A DNA stretch of 64,000 nt from Lentisphaerae bacterium RIFOXYA12_64_32 (GCA_001803235.1 MHBL01000381.1:1-64000), one strand, 5' to 3'; positions 8,174 through 15,885 are shown, counted from the stretch's first letter. The notes: generated by a model not told the origin, from the letters alone. Numbers and translations: made by a program.

Positions 8174-9877
8174 ATGACACAGCCTTCCGGTACCACCGCG
8201 TCCAGACGCAGCTACAGCCTCAGGGTCAGCCTCGGTACGGCGTTTGCGTGCACGGTGGTCTGCACGTCCCTTCTGCTCGGGCTCAGCCTGTTTGTCAGCG
8301 TGCGCGGGTTTGTGCGCAACGGTATTCGCGAACGGCTCCTCGATATGGTGCGCCTCGCCGCCCTGCGCGTCGATGCCAAAACCCACGCCAGGCTCGTTGT
8401 CGCCGACGACGAGAACACTCCCGAATACCGGAAGATCAAGACGAAACTCCGGGAGGTGCGCGACGCCATTCGGGGGGACGGTGCGACCAGGGTGCGTTTC
8501 GTCTACACCATCCGACGAACCCCCGACGGCAAGTACGTATTCGTGGTCGATGCCGAGGAGCCCGGGCCGGACATGAGTCACTTGGGCGATGTGTTCGAGG
8601 ACGCGGTTTCGGAGGACATGCGCCGCGCTTTCGAGCCGCCGTACCAGGCCCGGGTGGAAACCGCCTTTTCCGAGGACCAATGGGGACAGTGGCTGTCCGG
8701 TTTTGCCCCGATCCTCCACCCGGACGGCACGCTCGATGCCGTGCTGGGTATGGACATCTCGGCCGCCAGCATCCGGGCGTACGAACGGCGGTTCCTCGTC
8801 TTGCTGGGAGTCGTCTGCGGGCTGACCAGTGCCGCGGTCATGGCGCTGGGCGTTTGGTTCGCACGTCGGATCAGCAGGCCGCTGATGCAGCTCGAAGCCG
8901 ACATGTCGCGCATCCAGACCTTCGACCTGTCCGGGGAAACCCGGGTCAAGTCCCGGATCACCGAAGTGGTGCGGATGAAGAACTCGGTCGAGAACATGAA
9001 AGTGGGTCTGCGGTCGTTCAGAAAGTACGTGCCTGCCGACCTGGTGGCGGACCTGATCCGGTGCGGCCGCGAGGCGGTGCTGTATGGCGAGAAGCGGACC
9101 ATGACGGTCCTTTTCTCGGACATCGCCGATTTCACGACCGTTTCCGAGAAACTGACCTCGGAGCAACTGGCAGCACAACTGGGCGAGTACTTCGGCGGCA
9201 TGACCGCGGCGATCCTTCGCCAACGCGGGACGGTGGACAAGTTCATCGGCGATGCGATCATGGCGTTCTGGGGCGCCCCGCTGCCCGATGCGGCGCACGC
9301 CGTCGATGCGTGTCGCGCGGCCATCGAGTGCCGCGCGTTCCTGCGTCAGGCGGGCGACGCCTGGGAGAAGGCGGGCCGACCGCGCTTTCATACTCGCATC
9401 GGCATCAACACCGGCGAGGTCATTGTGGGCAACGTGGGCTACGACGAGCGCATGAACTACACGACGCTGGGCGATCCGGTCAACGTCGCCAGCCGACTCG
9501 AGGGACTCAACAAGTATTACGGCACGACCATCATCATCGGCGAGGACACCCGGGCCCAGGCCGGGGACGCCTTCGAGACACGGTGGCTCGACATCGTGGC
9601 GGTCAAAGGGAGAACCCAAGGGGTGAGAATCTTCGAACTCCTGGCCGAGAAGGGCGGACTCGACGAGGACACCACGAGTTTTGTGGCGCTTTACGAGGAC
9701 GCGTTGCGCCAGTACCTCGCACGCGATTGGGAGCGTGCGCGCCGAACGTTTGGCGAGGCCGTGCGTCTCCGACCTGGCGACCGGCCCGCCACGCTGCTCG
9801 TGGAACGTTGCACCGTGTACCTGGCGACCCCGCCGCCCGATGACTGGACCGGTGCCGTGACGATGCGCGAGAAATAG
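8174..9877 (+). CDS. Membrane sensor adenylate/guanylate cyclase (class III) with HAMP
   Basis: This 567-aa protein has TM1 at about residues 20-42, an extracytoplasmic sensor region (about 43-200), TM2 at about 205-230 and a HAMP linker (about 232-285). A class III catalytic domain (about 305-480) follows. Metal-binding aspartates are D316 in FSDIADF and D360 in FIGDAIMAFWGAP; NVASRLEGLNKYYG carries the transition-state Asn/Arg. The enzyme should make cAMP, or possibly cGMP, from the NTP in response to a periplasmic signal. The C-terminal 60 residues look like a TPR-type helical pair. AGGAGGAAGG sits 7 bases before the ATG at 8174, so longer in-frame extensions are unlikely. No cyclic-nucleotide effector gene is in view. 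Confidence 0.9.
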   Translation: MTQPSGTTASRRSYSLRVSLGTAFACTVVCTSLLLGLSLFVSVRGFVRNGIRERLLDMVRLAALRVDAKTHARLVVADDENTPEYRKIKTKLREVRDAIRGDGATRVRFVYTIRRTPDGKYVFVVDAEEPGPDMSHLGDVFEDAVSEDMRRAFEPPYQARVETAFSEDQWGQWLSGFAPILHPDGTLDAVLGMDISAASIRAYERRFLVLLGVVCGLTSAAVMALGVWFARRISRPLMQLEADMSRIQTFDLSGETRVKSRITEVVRMKNSVENMKVGLRSFRKYVPADLVADLIRCGREAVLYGEKRTMTVLFSDIADFTTVSEKLTSEQLAAQLGEYFGGMTAAILRQRGTVDKFIGDAIMAFWGAPLPDAAHAVDACRAAIECRAFLRQAGDAWEKAGRPRFHTRIGINTGEVIVGNVGYDERMNYTTLGDPVNVASRLEGLNKYYGTTIIIGEDTRAQAGDAFETRWLDIVAVKGRTQGVRIFELLAEKGGLDEDTTSFVALYEDALRQYLARDWERARRTFGEAVRLRPGDRPATLLVERCTVYLATPPPDDWTGAVTMREK

Positions 9878-9880
9878 CGA

Positions 9881-10119
9881 CCTGTGCGGGTGAATCCTGA
9901 GAGAGAACAGGACCCGCCATGGAGGCCAGGATGCGCCTGTTCGTAGTGGGCTCGCAGTGCGCGGAACGAAGTGGAGCGCCAAGAGCCCATCCGGCGTGTT
10001 GCGGCGCCGCGGCGCGGGGATGGTGTCTTGCCCGGCGGACAACCGCCGGGACTGCGACACCACTACGAGCGGTGCCGCGATGCTTGTCCCCGCGAGGGCG
10101 GATTCACCCGCACGGGTCG
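9881..10119. repeat. Repeat element with 17-bp terminal inverted repeats, containing family 2 hairpin copy 2
   Basis: CCTGTGCGGGTGAATCC (9881-9897) is matched inverted by GGATTCACCCGCACGGG (10100-10116), 16 of 17 positions. Between them lies the second copy of the family 2 repeat (9980-10119), whose hairpin core runs 10022-10061: GGTGTC and GACACC outside a perfect 8-bp GC stem with an ACAA loop. The first copy near 1.5 kb retains only the right end. This resembles a small non-autonomous element, but no target-site duplication is evident. The rest of the 408-base gap up to 10285 holds only the kinase promoter. Confidence 0.5.
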
Positions 10120-10155
10120 AAAAATAGTGCCGCGCCGCGTGGCTGCCGACCCGGG

Positions 10156-10184
10156 TTGGCAGGGCTGTCCGTCCATGTTACAAT
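10156..10184 (+). promoter_or_regulatory. Sigma70-type promoter of the sensor kinase gene
   Basis: TTGGCA (10156-10161) and TACAAT (10179-10184) are separated by exactly 17 bases and lie about 100 bases upstream of the kinase start codon. This is the clearest plus-strand promoter in the window. Confidence 0.65.
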
Positions 10185-10285
10185 AGACGCCGTGTGCTGT
10201 GGCCCGAATCTCCTTGTGTCTGGGCCGGGGCCGCGTCGATGGCTCTTCCGCCCGGTGGCGTCGCCGTGAGCGGCATGGGTAACCC

Positions 10286-12412
10286 ATGAGCCTGCGCACA
10301 AAACTGCTGGTGTTGGTCGAATGCCTGGCGTTGGGCGGTGTGGTCGTTGCGTCGGCCATTCTCTACCGGGCGGCCTGCCGCGAAATGGAAGACGCGGCGC
10401 GCGCCAATCTCGATCATGTCGCGTACCTGGTAGCCACTCAGGCCGAGCGCTCGCTGGCGCGGCTTGTGCAGGAGGCTGAACTGTGGGCCGACATGCGCAT
10501 GGTTCGTGACACGGCGCTGAATTACCGTGACCCGGAGCAAGCGGGCCAGTTCAACCGCTACTTCGGCCGCGTCCGTCCTGCCACGCAGGTGTACCAGTCG
10601 ATCAACTTGGTGAATCTCGACGCGGACTGCGTGGCGTCGAGCAACACCGAGGCAGGGCGGCTGTATCACCCCGACCACCAACGCGTGGTTTCGGAGCGGC
10701 CCGACTTCATCGAGGCCAAGGCCGGTCGGACCGGCGTTGGCGACACGGTCCTGAGTCGGGGTACGGGTCGTCCGGGTCTGGCGATTGCGGCGCCGATCTG
10801 GCATGAGGGGAATGTAGTCGGGGTCCTGCGAACGATTGTCGATATGGGGTTCTTCCACACGCAGAATCTGGCGCACCTGCGTATTGGTGAGAGCGGGCGC
10901 GCGGTGGTTTTCGACCCGACGCTCGACCTGACCATCGACAAGGACTGGCGGCCGCCCGACCCGGTCGCTGCCGAGCCGTACCGGCCGCCGGACATTCCAG
11001 TCGCGCCGGCCGAACTGACCGCGGAATGCGGGTTCCTCAAGTACAAGACACAGGCTGGGCCGTACCTGGCCGCGTACCATCGGACCCGGCATCCGGCGTG
11101 GGTTTTTGTGGTGTCCCAGCCGCTCGATGAAGTGCTGCAACCGGTGCGGCAGATCCGGCATGCTGCCTTGGCCGTTGCGGTGGCGCTGATGGCGCTGATC
11201 GGCGGCGGCATCTTCCTCGTCACCCATCCCATCCTGCGGAACGTTGCCGCCTGTCAGGCGTTTGCGCGTCGCATTCAGGGCGGCTGCCTGGACGAGCGGC
11301 TGGCCGTGACGTCCAGCGACGAGATCGGCCAGCTCGGTCAGAGCCTGAACGACATGGCCGGCAGCCTGCAGGCGAACCGGGCCGCGATCGAGGCCGCCGA
11401 GCGCAAGTACCGCCGCATCTTCGAGAACGCGCTCGAGGGGATTTTCGTGACCACGGAGGATGGGCGTATCATCGCGGTGAATCCGGCCTGCGCTCGACTC
11501 CTCGGGTACGGTTCGCCGGATGAGGCCGTCGGCGTTCACTCCCAGACCCACTATGCCGACCCCAGGCAGCGCGAGGAGATCGTCGCGCGTCTGCGCCGTG
11601 ACCGTCTGGTGACGGGCTTCGAGTTCGAACTCGTCCGGCGGGACGGCAGCCGGCGTCTGGGCGAGTTGCACGCCGTGGCCGACGTGGACGCGCCCGGGGG
11701 TGCCATGCTGTTGCAGGGCTTTATCGCGGACATCACCGAGCGGCGCGGCGCGGAGCGGGACCGCGAGCAGGCGCGCGAGGCCGAGCGTCTTCTGATTGAA
11801 GCGCGATTGCAGGCGCTGCGCTATCAGGTCAACCCCCACTTCCTTTTCAACGTTCTCAACACGATCGACGCGCTGTCGCGCCAGACCCCGGACCAGGTGC
11901 CGGCGTTGATCCGGGAACTGTCGCGGTACCTGCGGACCTCGCTCGACACCAGCGAGGAAAGGACGGTGCCGCTGCGCGAGGAGGTCGGGTTCGCCGAAAG
12001 CTACCTGCGCATCGAGAAATACCGGTTCGAGGACGAACTCGACACGGCCATCGACGTCCAACCGGGGACCGCTGACCTGCCGGTACCGTGCCTGGTTCTG
12101 CAGCCCCTGGTCGAGAACGCGGTCAAGCACGGGATGAAGACCGGGCCGGCGCCATTGCGCATCCGGATCGAGTCGAGACTGACGGCGGGGCGGCTCCTGC
12201 TTGAGGTGGCCAATACGGGCCGCTGGGTGGCGGAGACGGATCGCCACGACGGCCGAGCCGGCGGCCTCGGCCTGAGCAACCTCCGCAAGCGGCTGGAACT
12301 GCTGTTTCACGACCAGCACCGATTCGAGTACATTGAACGTGACGGCTGGGTTGCGGTCAGAGTCGAGTTGCCGGCAGGCGGGGGAGGGAGAATGCTGAAT
12401 GCTGAACGCTGA
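10286..12412 (+). CDS. LytS-type sensor histidine kinase (dCache-HAMP-PAS-His_kinase)
   Basis: This 708-aa membrane kinase has TM1 at about residues 8-27, a large extracytoplasmic sensor of dCache type (about 30-285), TM2 at about 291-315, HAMP (about 316-370) and a PAS domain (about 371-490, YRRIFENALEGIFVTTEDGR). A His_kinase domain of the LytS/YehU class follows, with H518 in QVNPHFLFNVLNTIDAL, then an HATPase with PLVENAVKHGM and GGLGLSNLRKRLELL. Such kinases phosphorylate LytTR response regulators, and one lies 555 bases downstream. There is no good ribosome-binding site. The ATG is inside a 15-base palindrome (10274-10288), and an ATG-GGT-AAC-CCA-TGA mini-ORF overlaps it. The last codons and the stop fall inside the 7-bp repeat array. 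Confidence 0.92.
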   Translation: MSLRTKLLVLVECLALGGVVVASAILYRAACREMEDAARANLDHVAYLVATQAERSLARLVQEAELWADMRMVRDTALNYRDPEQAGQFNRYFGRVRPATQVYQSINLVNLDADCVASSNTEAGRLYHPDHQRVVSERPDFIEAKAGRTGVGDTVLSRGTGRPGLAIAAPIWHEGNVVGVLRTIVDMGFFHTQNLAHLRIGESGRAVVFDPTLDLTIDKDWRPPDPVAAEPYRPPDIPVAPAELTAECGFLKYKTQAGPYLAAYHRTRHPAWVFVVSQPLDEVLQPVRQIRHAALAVAVALMALIGGGIFLVTHPILRNVAACQAFARRIQGGCLDERLAVTSSDEIGQLGQSLNDMAGSLQANRAAIEAAERKYRRIFENALEGIFVTTEDGRIIAVNPACARLLGYGSPDEAVGVHSQTHYADPRQREEIVARLRRDRLVTGFEFELVRRDGSRRLGELHAVADVDAPGGAMLLQGFIADITERRGAERDREQAREAERLLIEARLQALRYQVNPHFLFNVLNTIDALSRQTPDQVPALIRELSRYLRTSLDTSEERTVPLREEVGFAESYLRIEKYRFEDELDTAIDVQPGTADLPVPCLVLQPLVENAVKHGMKTGPAPLRIRIESRLTAGRLLLEVANTGRWVAETDRHDGRAGGLGLSNLRKRLELLFHDQHRFEYIERDGWVAVRVELPAGGGGRMLNAER

Positions 12413-12617
12413 ATGCTGAATGCTGAACGCTGAATGCTGAATGCTGAACGCTGAATGCTGAATGCTGAATGCTGAATGCTGAATGCTGAACGCTGAATGC
12501 TGAATGCTGAACGCTGAATGCTGAATGCTGAATGCTGAATGCTGAATGCTGAATGCTGAATGCTGAATGCTGAATGCTGAATGCTGAATGCTGAATGCTG
12601 AATGCTGAATGCTGAAC
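12391..12617 (+). repeat. GAATGCT heptamer array, about 32 copies (forward)
   Basis: An uninterrupted 7-bp tandem array begins inside the kinase gene and supplies its TGA stop. Units differ only at one base (GAATGCT or GAACGCT). The C variant tends to recur every third unit, giving a partial 21-bp higher-order period. In this orientation all three frames contain TGA within each 21 bases, with ATG overlapping. Confidence 0.95.
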
Positions 12618-12642
12618 GCTTCCATGAAACTGGGGCCCCCAG

Positions 12643-12713
12643 AGCCCGCGAGGACGCGGGCGCTCCAGTTCGGATGCGTACCCAGCGTTGGAGCGCCCGT
12701 GTCCTCGCGGGCT
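12643..12713. repeat. 25-bp inverted repeat (long hairpin)
   Basis: The arms at 12643-12667 and 12689-12713 pair over 25 bases with one mismatch and a 21-base loop. Each arm carries AGCCCGCGAGGAC-type sequence. It follows the heptamer array after the kinase gene. There is no T tract, so it is as likely a dispersed hairpin repeat as a terminator. Confidence 0.7.
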
Positions 12714-12729
12714 TTAGGACTGTCGTTGT

Positions 12730-12774
12730 CAGTTTCACCTCGAGATGACCGGGCGGTCTGCCGCCCGGGGGCCG
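12730..12774. repeat. Intergenic hairpin repeat, family 1, copy 2
   Basis: This matches 5-48: CAGTTTCACCT, then a perfect 8-bp stem CCGGGCGG (12749-12756) / CCGCCCGG (12761-12768) with a TCTG loop. Confidence 0.65.
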
Positions 12775-12884
12775 CTGAACACGGAATGCGGGAGGCGACG
12801 GCATGCGACACGGGGGAGGCCCGGGAACGGATTGGGCTTCTTCGGAGCCGCGTGGCGCCGATCGGGTTACCTCCATCGGTGTCG

Positions 12885-12932
12885 TGCGTCATTGCGTCAC
12901 TGAGTCACTGCGTCATTGAGTCACCGCGCCAC
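12885..12932. repeat. TGMGTCAY octamer array upstream of the response regulator
   Basis: Five exact 8-bp units fit TGMGTCAY (TGCGTCAT, TGCGTCAC, TGAGTCAC, TGCGTCAT, TGAGTCAC) and one degenerate unit follows. The array ends 35 bases before the response regulator start. The same unit recurs after that gene at 13877-13908. Confidence 0.8.
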
Positions 12933-12967
12933 AGGCGGTATCGTGCCCCCTGCAAGGAGAACACACC

Positions 12968-13702
12968 ATGGACACGATCACTGCGATCATCGTCGACGAC
13001 GAGCGCCTGGCGCGCGCAAATCTGCGGCAGCTCCTGCGTCCGCATCCGCGCGTGTCGGTTGTCGGTGAGGCCCGGGACTGTGCGCAGGCCCGCAGCCTGA
13101 TCGCATCCCTGGACCCGGACCTGGTATTTCTCGACATTCAACTGCGCGGCGAATCGGGGTTTGACCTCTTGCGAGACATTGGCGACCGGCCGCGGGTCAT
13201 TTTCGTGACCGCTCACGACAACTACGCCCTTCGCGCTTTCGAAGTCAATGCCATCGACTACCTCCTCAAGCCCGTGGAACCGGAGCGTCTCGCCAAGGCC
13301 ATCGCGCGGGCGCAGGCCCAGCCGTCCGTCACATTTAGTCCCGTTGAGCAGTACCGCTACGACGACTCCGTTTTCCTCAACACCGGGCGCCAGACGTTTG
13401 TCGTGCCGGTGGCGGAGATCGCGGCCATCCGGGCGGACGGCAACTACTCGCACGTGCTGGACGCTGCGGGCAAGGACCACATGGTGCGCGTGAAACTGAG
13501 CGACTGGCTCGCACGCCTGCCCGGAGACGCCTTTCCTGCATTGAGCCGGTCGTTGCTGATCAACCGGAATCACATCACGCGGTGGGCTGTGCGCGCGCGC
13601 CAGGCAGATCTCTACCTGGGCTCGAGCGCGGCGCCTCTGCATCTCGGTCGTACCGCGGTCCGGCGTCTGCAACAGGCCGTCCGTGGTACCCGGCCGGGCT
13701 GA
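12968..13702 (+). CDS. LytTR-family response regulator
   Basis: This 244-aa protein has a receiver domain (residues 5-118) with the acidic pair D10/D11, phospho-acceptor D56 in LVFLDIQL, T81 in FVTAHDNYALRAF and K101 in DYLLKPVEP. A LytTR DNA-binding domain (about 135-240) contains IAAIRADGNYSHVL and FPALSRSLLINRNHITRW. It should be the partner of the upstream LytS-type kinase. LytTR regulators often control exported or surface products, and the next genes downstream are exactly that. AAGGAGA lies 8 bases before the ATG. The gene is bracketed on both sides by octamer and heptamer arrays, which separate it from its kinase. Confidence 0.92.
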   Translation: MDTITAIIVDDERLARANLRQLLRPHPRVSVVGEARDCAQARSLIASLDPDLVFLDIQLRGESGFDLLRDIGDRPRVIFVTAHDNYALRAFEVNAIDYLLKPVEPERLAKAIARAQAQPSVTFSPVEQYRYDDSVFLNTGRQTFVVPVAEIAAIRADGNYSHVLDAAGKDHMVRVKLSDWLARLPGDAFPALSRSLLINRNHITRWAVRARQADLYLGSSAAPLHLGRTAVRRLQQAVRGTRPG

Positions 13703-13805
13703 CGCGGCTCGGATGAACCGACAGGCCCGCAAGTCGGAACTCCGGCGTGGGACCGGCGGACCCTAGCCGCCTTAGCGGCTACCTCTGCGACAACATGTTT
13801 GTCGT

Positions 13806-13863
13806 AACGCTGAACGCTGAACGCTGAATGCTGAATGCTGAATGCTGAATGCTGAATGCTGAG
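13806..13863 (+). repeat. GAATGCT heptamer array, 8 copies (forward)
   Basis: Eight 7-bp units (three GAACGCT, five GAATGCT) lie about 100 bases after the response regulator stop. Just before it, TAGCCGC-CTTA-GCGGCTA forms a 7-bp hairpin that may end the response regulator transcript. Confidence 0.9.
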
Positions 13864-13876
13864 GGGTGACGGCCAC

Positions 13877-13908
13877 TGAGTCACTGCGTCATTAGGTCAC
13901 TGCGTCAC
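13877..13908. repeat. TGMGTCAY octamer array downstream of the response regulator
   Basis: Four 8-bp units (TGAGTCAC, TGCGTCAT, TAGGTCAC, TGCGTCAC) repeat the unit found at 12885-12932 on the other side of the gene. Confidence 0.75.
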
Positions 13909-14600
13909 AACCCGGACAGCGACGGCGCGACGCGCCTCTTTTCCCGCGCGTCAGTCGCGGGAAAAGCGTAGTGTCTGGGTACCGCCTTTCAGGCGGAAGT
14001 GGGCGCGAACTTCAGCGAGCGCGCGGGATGCGCGTGGCGTGGGCGCCGGGCGTCACCGTGTCGGTACGGTTGTTGCGTGAGGCGACGCGCGTCCCCGCGG
14101 GCTGAAGCCGCGCGGGAGGCTTCCGGCTGAAAGCCGGGACTCAGGCGCGGAGACGGCAGAGTCCGGTGTCTGAGTACCGCCTTTTGGGCGTGTCGATTTA
14201 TTCGGCTCGCGATACGCTCGCGCTCCAAGCTCCAAGCACAACGGCGTCTCGTTCTTGGCGCGCGAGCGTATCGCGAACCGTCTTCTGGATGCCCGTGAAG
14301 GATGAATCAACGCGCTCTCCACTCTACCATGGACCAGATCGCGCGCGTCCGCAGGCGACCGCACGACCTGGACGCACGAGAGTCCGCCTTAAGTTCCTGG
14401 CCGTTTCGTCACATTCTTTGGCATATTCGTCCCTGCCTGCTTGCCGTGCACGGCACGGCCGTATAGCTTCTTGCGGAATAAACGTTTTTACCAGAACGTT
14501 TGCCAGCAGACCTTTCCCGCACAGCCTCCGGGGCAGGGATGGTATTATTGTCCTCTGTTCTGATTCGGTGCCTGCGGGCTGGGGCCGGAACGACTTGGGG
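13909..14600. other. Non-coding region with small hairpins before the secreted-protein cluster
   Basis: No gene can be supported here. The region holds CCGCCT-TTC-AGGCGG (13982-13996), an imperfect hairpin at 14094-14116 (CCCGCGGGCT / AGCCGCGCGGG) and CCGGCT-GAA-AGCCGG (14123-14137). A GTGTCTGRGTACCGCCTTT motif occurs twice (near 13971 and 14166). An AT-richer stretch at about 14460-14510 contains an AACGTT dyad and probably belongs to the promoter of the next gene. Confidence 0.6.
14480..14501. promoter_or_regulatory. Candidate operator: AAACGTT / AACGTTT dyad
   Basis: AAACGTT (14480-14486) and AACGTTT (14495-14501) form a 7-bp inverted repeat in a locally AT-richer stretch, about 100 bases upstream of the first secreted-protein gene. 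Read as direct repeats, the two AACGTT cores resemble LytTR half-sites, but their spacing is shorter than the usual one helical turn plus. Regulator identity is inference. Confidence 0.35.
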
Positions 14601-15605
14601 ATGAACATGAAACGTCTTACCGAGCGCGCCTTCCTGTTGTCGCGGGTTTGCCTCCTTGCCGTGGTCGTGCACTGGGCCGCGGCCGCGGACACGCAGCGGA
14701 CCCAGTCCATACCGCTCCAAGTGGGATGGAACGCGGTCTTCATCGAGGTCGAGCCCCTTGACACGGATCCGGCCGTGGTCTTTGACGGTGCGCCGGTCGA
14801 GATGGTCGCGACGTATTTCGCGGACCGGTCGCCGGTGCAGTTCCTCCGCGACCCGGACGAACAGCCGTGGACCGACTCGGGCTGGAGCACATGGTACGCG
14901 CCATCGCGGCCGGACGCGTTCCTGAGCAAGCTCCACGCGATCCAGGCGAACCGTCCGTACCTGATCAAGGCGACGGCCGCGCACACCTTGAACATTCTCG
15001 GCGAGATCAAGTTCCGTCGTCTCGATTGGCAGCCGAACTCGCTGAACTTCGTGGGGTTCCATGTTGACCCGGCCGCGCCGCCCGCGTGCGAAGCGTTCTT
15101 TGCCGGTTCGAGCTCGCACACCGGGCAGCGCATCTACAAGCTGGTGAGCGGGCGCTGGACACTGGTGACGAACCTGAGCGGGGAACCGCTCGGTTCCGGT
15201 CAGGCCTTTTGGGTCGGCTGCGCGGAAGGTTCGGACTACCAGGGCCCGCTGTCCTTGACGATCCCGGTCGGCGATACCCTCGACTTCGGCGTGCAGTGCG
15301 CCACGCAGACCCTCGGCATGACGAACTCGGGAACCACGCCGCTGACGGTTACGGTCACGGACGTGGGGCAGTCGCTGCCATTGGTCTACCGCGTGTTCGA
15401 CCTCGCGACGGGCGAGACGTCGTATACCGACCTGCCGGCGACCCTGGATATGGGCACGGTCGAGGCCGGCGCCAGCGTGTCGCTGGCGCTGATGGTGAAG
15501 CGCGAGGCGTTCACACAGGCCGAACACAGTACCGTATTGAAGATCGCCACCGACAATGGCGTACTCATCTACCTGGCCGCGAAAGCGGAGAAATTGGCGG
15601 AGTGA
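14601..15605 (+). CDS. Secreted protein with GWN-type module, unknown function
   Basis: This 334-aa protein has a signal peptide (MKRLTERAFLLSRVCLLAVV..AAAA, cleavage near residue 30). A mature start of the type IPLQVGWNAVFIEVEP follows, resembling the GWNL modules of the downstream genes, and NRPYLIKA matches the second strand pair of that module. The C-terminal 120 residues look like a beta-sandwich (TLGMTNSGTTPLTVTVTDVG), probably Ig-like. It opens the cluster of exported proteins and ends just before a forward heptamer array. ATG 14601 and ATG 14607 are both possible; GGGG directly abuts the first, so the second may be used. I do not recognise a named family. Confidence 0.65.
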   Translation: MNMKRLTERAFLLSRVCLLAVVVHWAAAADTQRTQSIPLQVGWNAVFIEVEPLDTDPAVVFDGAPVEMVATYFADRSPVQFLRDPDEQPWTDSGWSTWYAPSRPDAFLSKLHAIQANRPYLIKATAAHTLNILGEIKFRRLDWQPNSLNFVGFHVDPAAPPACEAFFAGSSSHTGQRIYKLVSGRWTLVTNLSGEPLGSGQAFWVGCAEGSDYQGPLSLTIPVGDTLDFGVQCATQTLGMTNSGTTPLTVTVTDVGQSLPLVYRVFDLATGETSYTDLPATLDMGTVEAGASVSLALMVKREAFTQAEHSTVLKIATDNGVLIYLAAKAEKLAE

Positions 15606-15613
15606 GGGGTTGC

Positions 15614-15701
15614 TCTGAATGCTGAATGCTGAATGCTGAATGCTGAATGCTGAATGCTGAATGCTGAATGATGAAGGATGAAGGTTGAAGGTTGAAGGTT
15701 G
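15614..15701 (+). repeat. GAATGCT heptamer array decaying to GAAGGTT units (forward)
   Basis: Seven to eight GAATGCT units directly after the upstream stop change stepwise to GAATGAT, GAAGGAT and GAAGGTT while keeping the 7-bp period. The array is oriented opposite to the copies inside the next two leader sequences (15801-15833 and 15947-15979). Confidence 0.85.
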
Positions 15702-15740
15702 GGCAGGTGTGGACAATTCCTGTTCTGGGGCCAGGACGCG

Positions 15741-15845
15741 ATGACTATGACGAAAGCGACGTTTGGGATTTTGCGTCTGCGACGGGCCATTCTCCTCCAG
15801 TCACTCAGCATTCAGCACTCAGCATTCAGCATTGTTTTTGGCTGA
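15741..15845 (+). pseudogene. Orphan duplicated leader (34 codons) of the LamG giant
   Basis: A short reading frame begins MTMTKATFGILRLRRAILLQ and runs through reverse heptamers (SLSIQHSAFSIVFG) to a TGA. It is a near-duplicate of the true leader starting 145 bases later at 15886. The shared stretch covers about 95 bases, including a perfectly matching block around CTGCGACGGGCCATTCTCCT. It has the better ribosome-binding site (AGGA, 4 bases from the ATG). It may be a dead duplicate or a translated leader peptide. Confidence 0.55.
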
Positions 15846-15885
15846 TATTCGGGTGGTCCACGAGAACTTCTGGGGTCATAACGCG

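Noticed and set aside
9919..10269. Small plus-strand frame upstream of the kinase
   Set aside because: It crosses the dispersed hairpin repeat and the kinase promoter, has arginine-rich composition and no ribosome-binding site.
12391..12617. Possible CRISPR array
   Set aside because: The units are 7 bp with no spacers, and no cas genes are present.
10178..12892. Minus-strand frame of 904 codons with many FSIQHSA repeats
   Set aside because: It is antisense to the sensor kinase and merely reads the heptamer array in its open direction. It has no start site or domain support.
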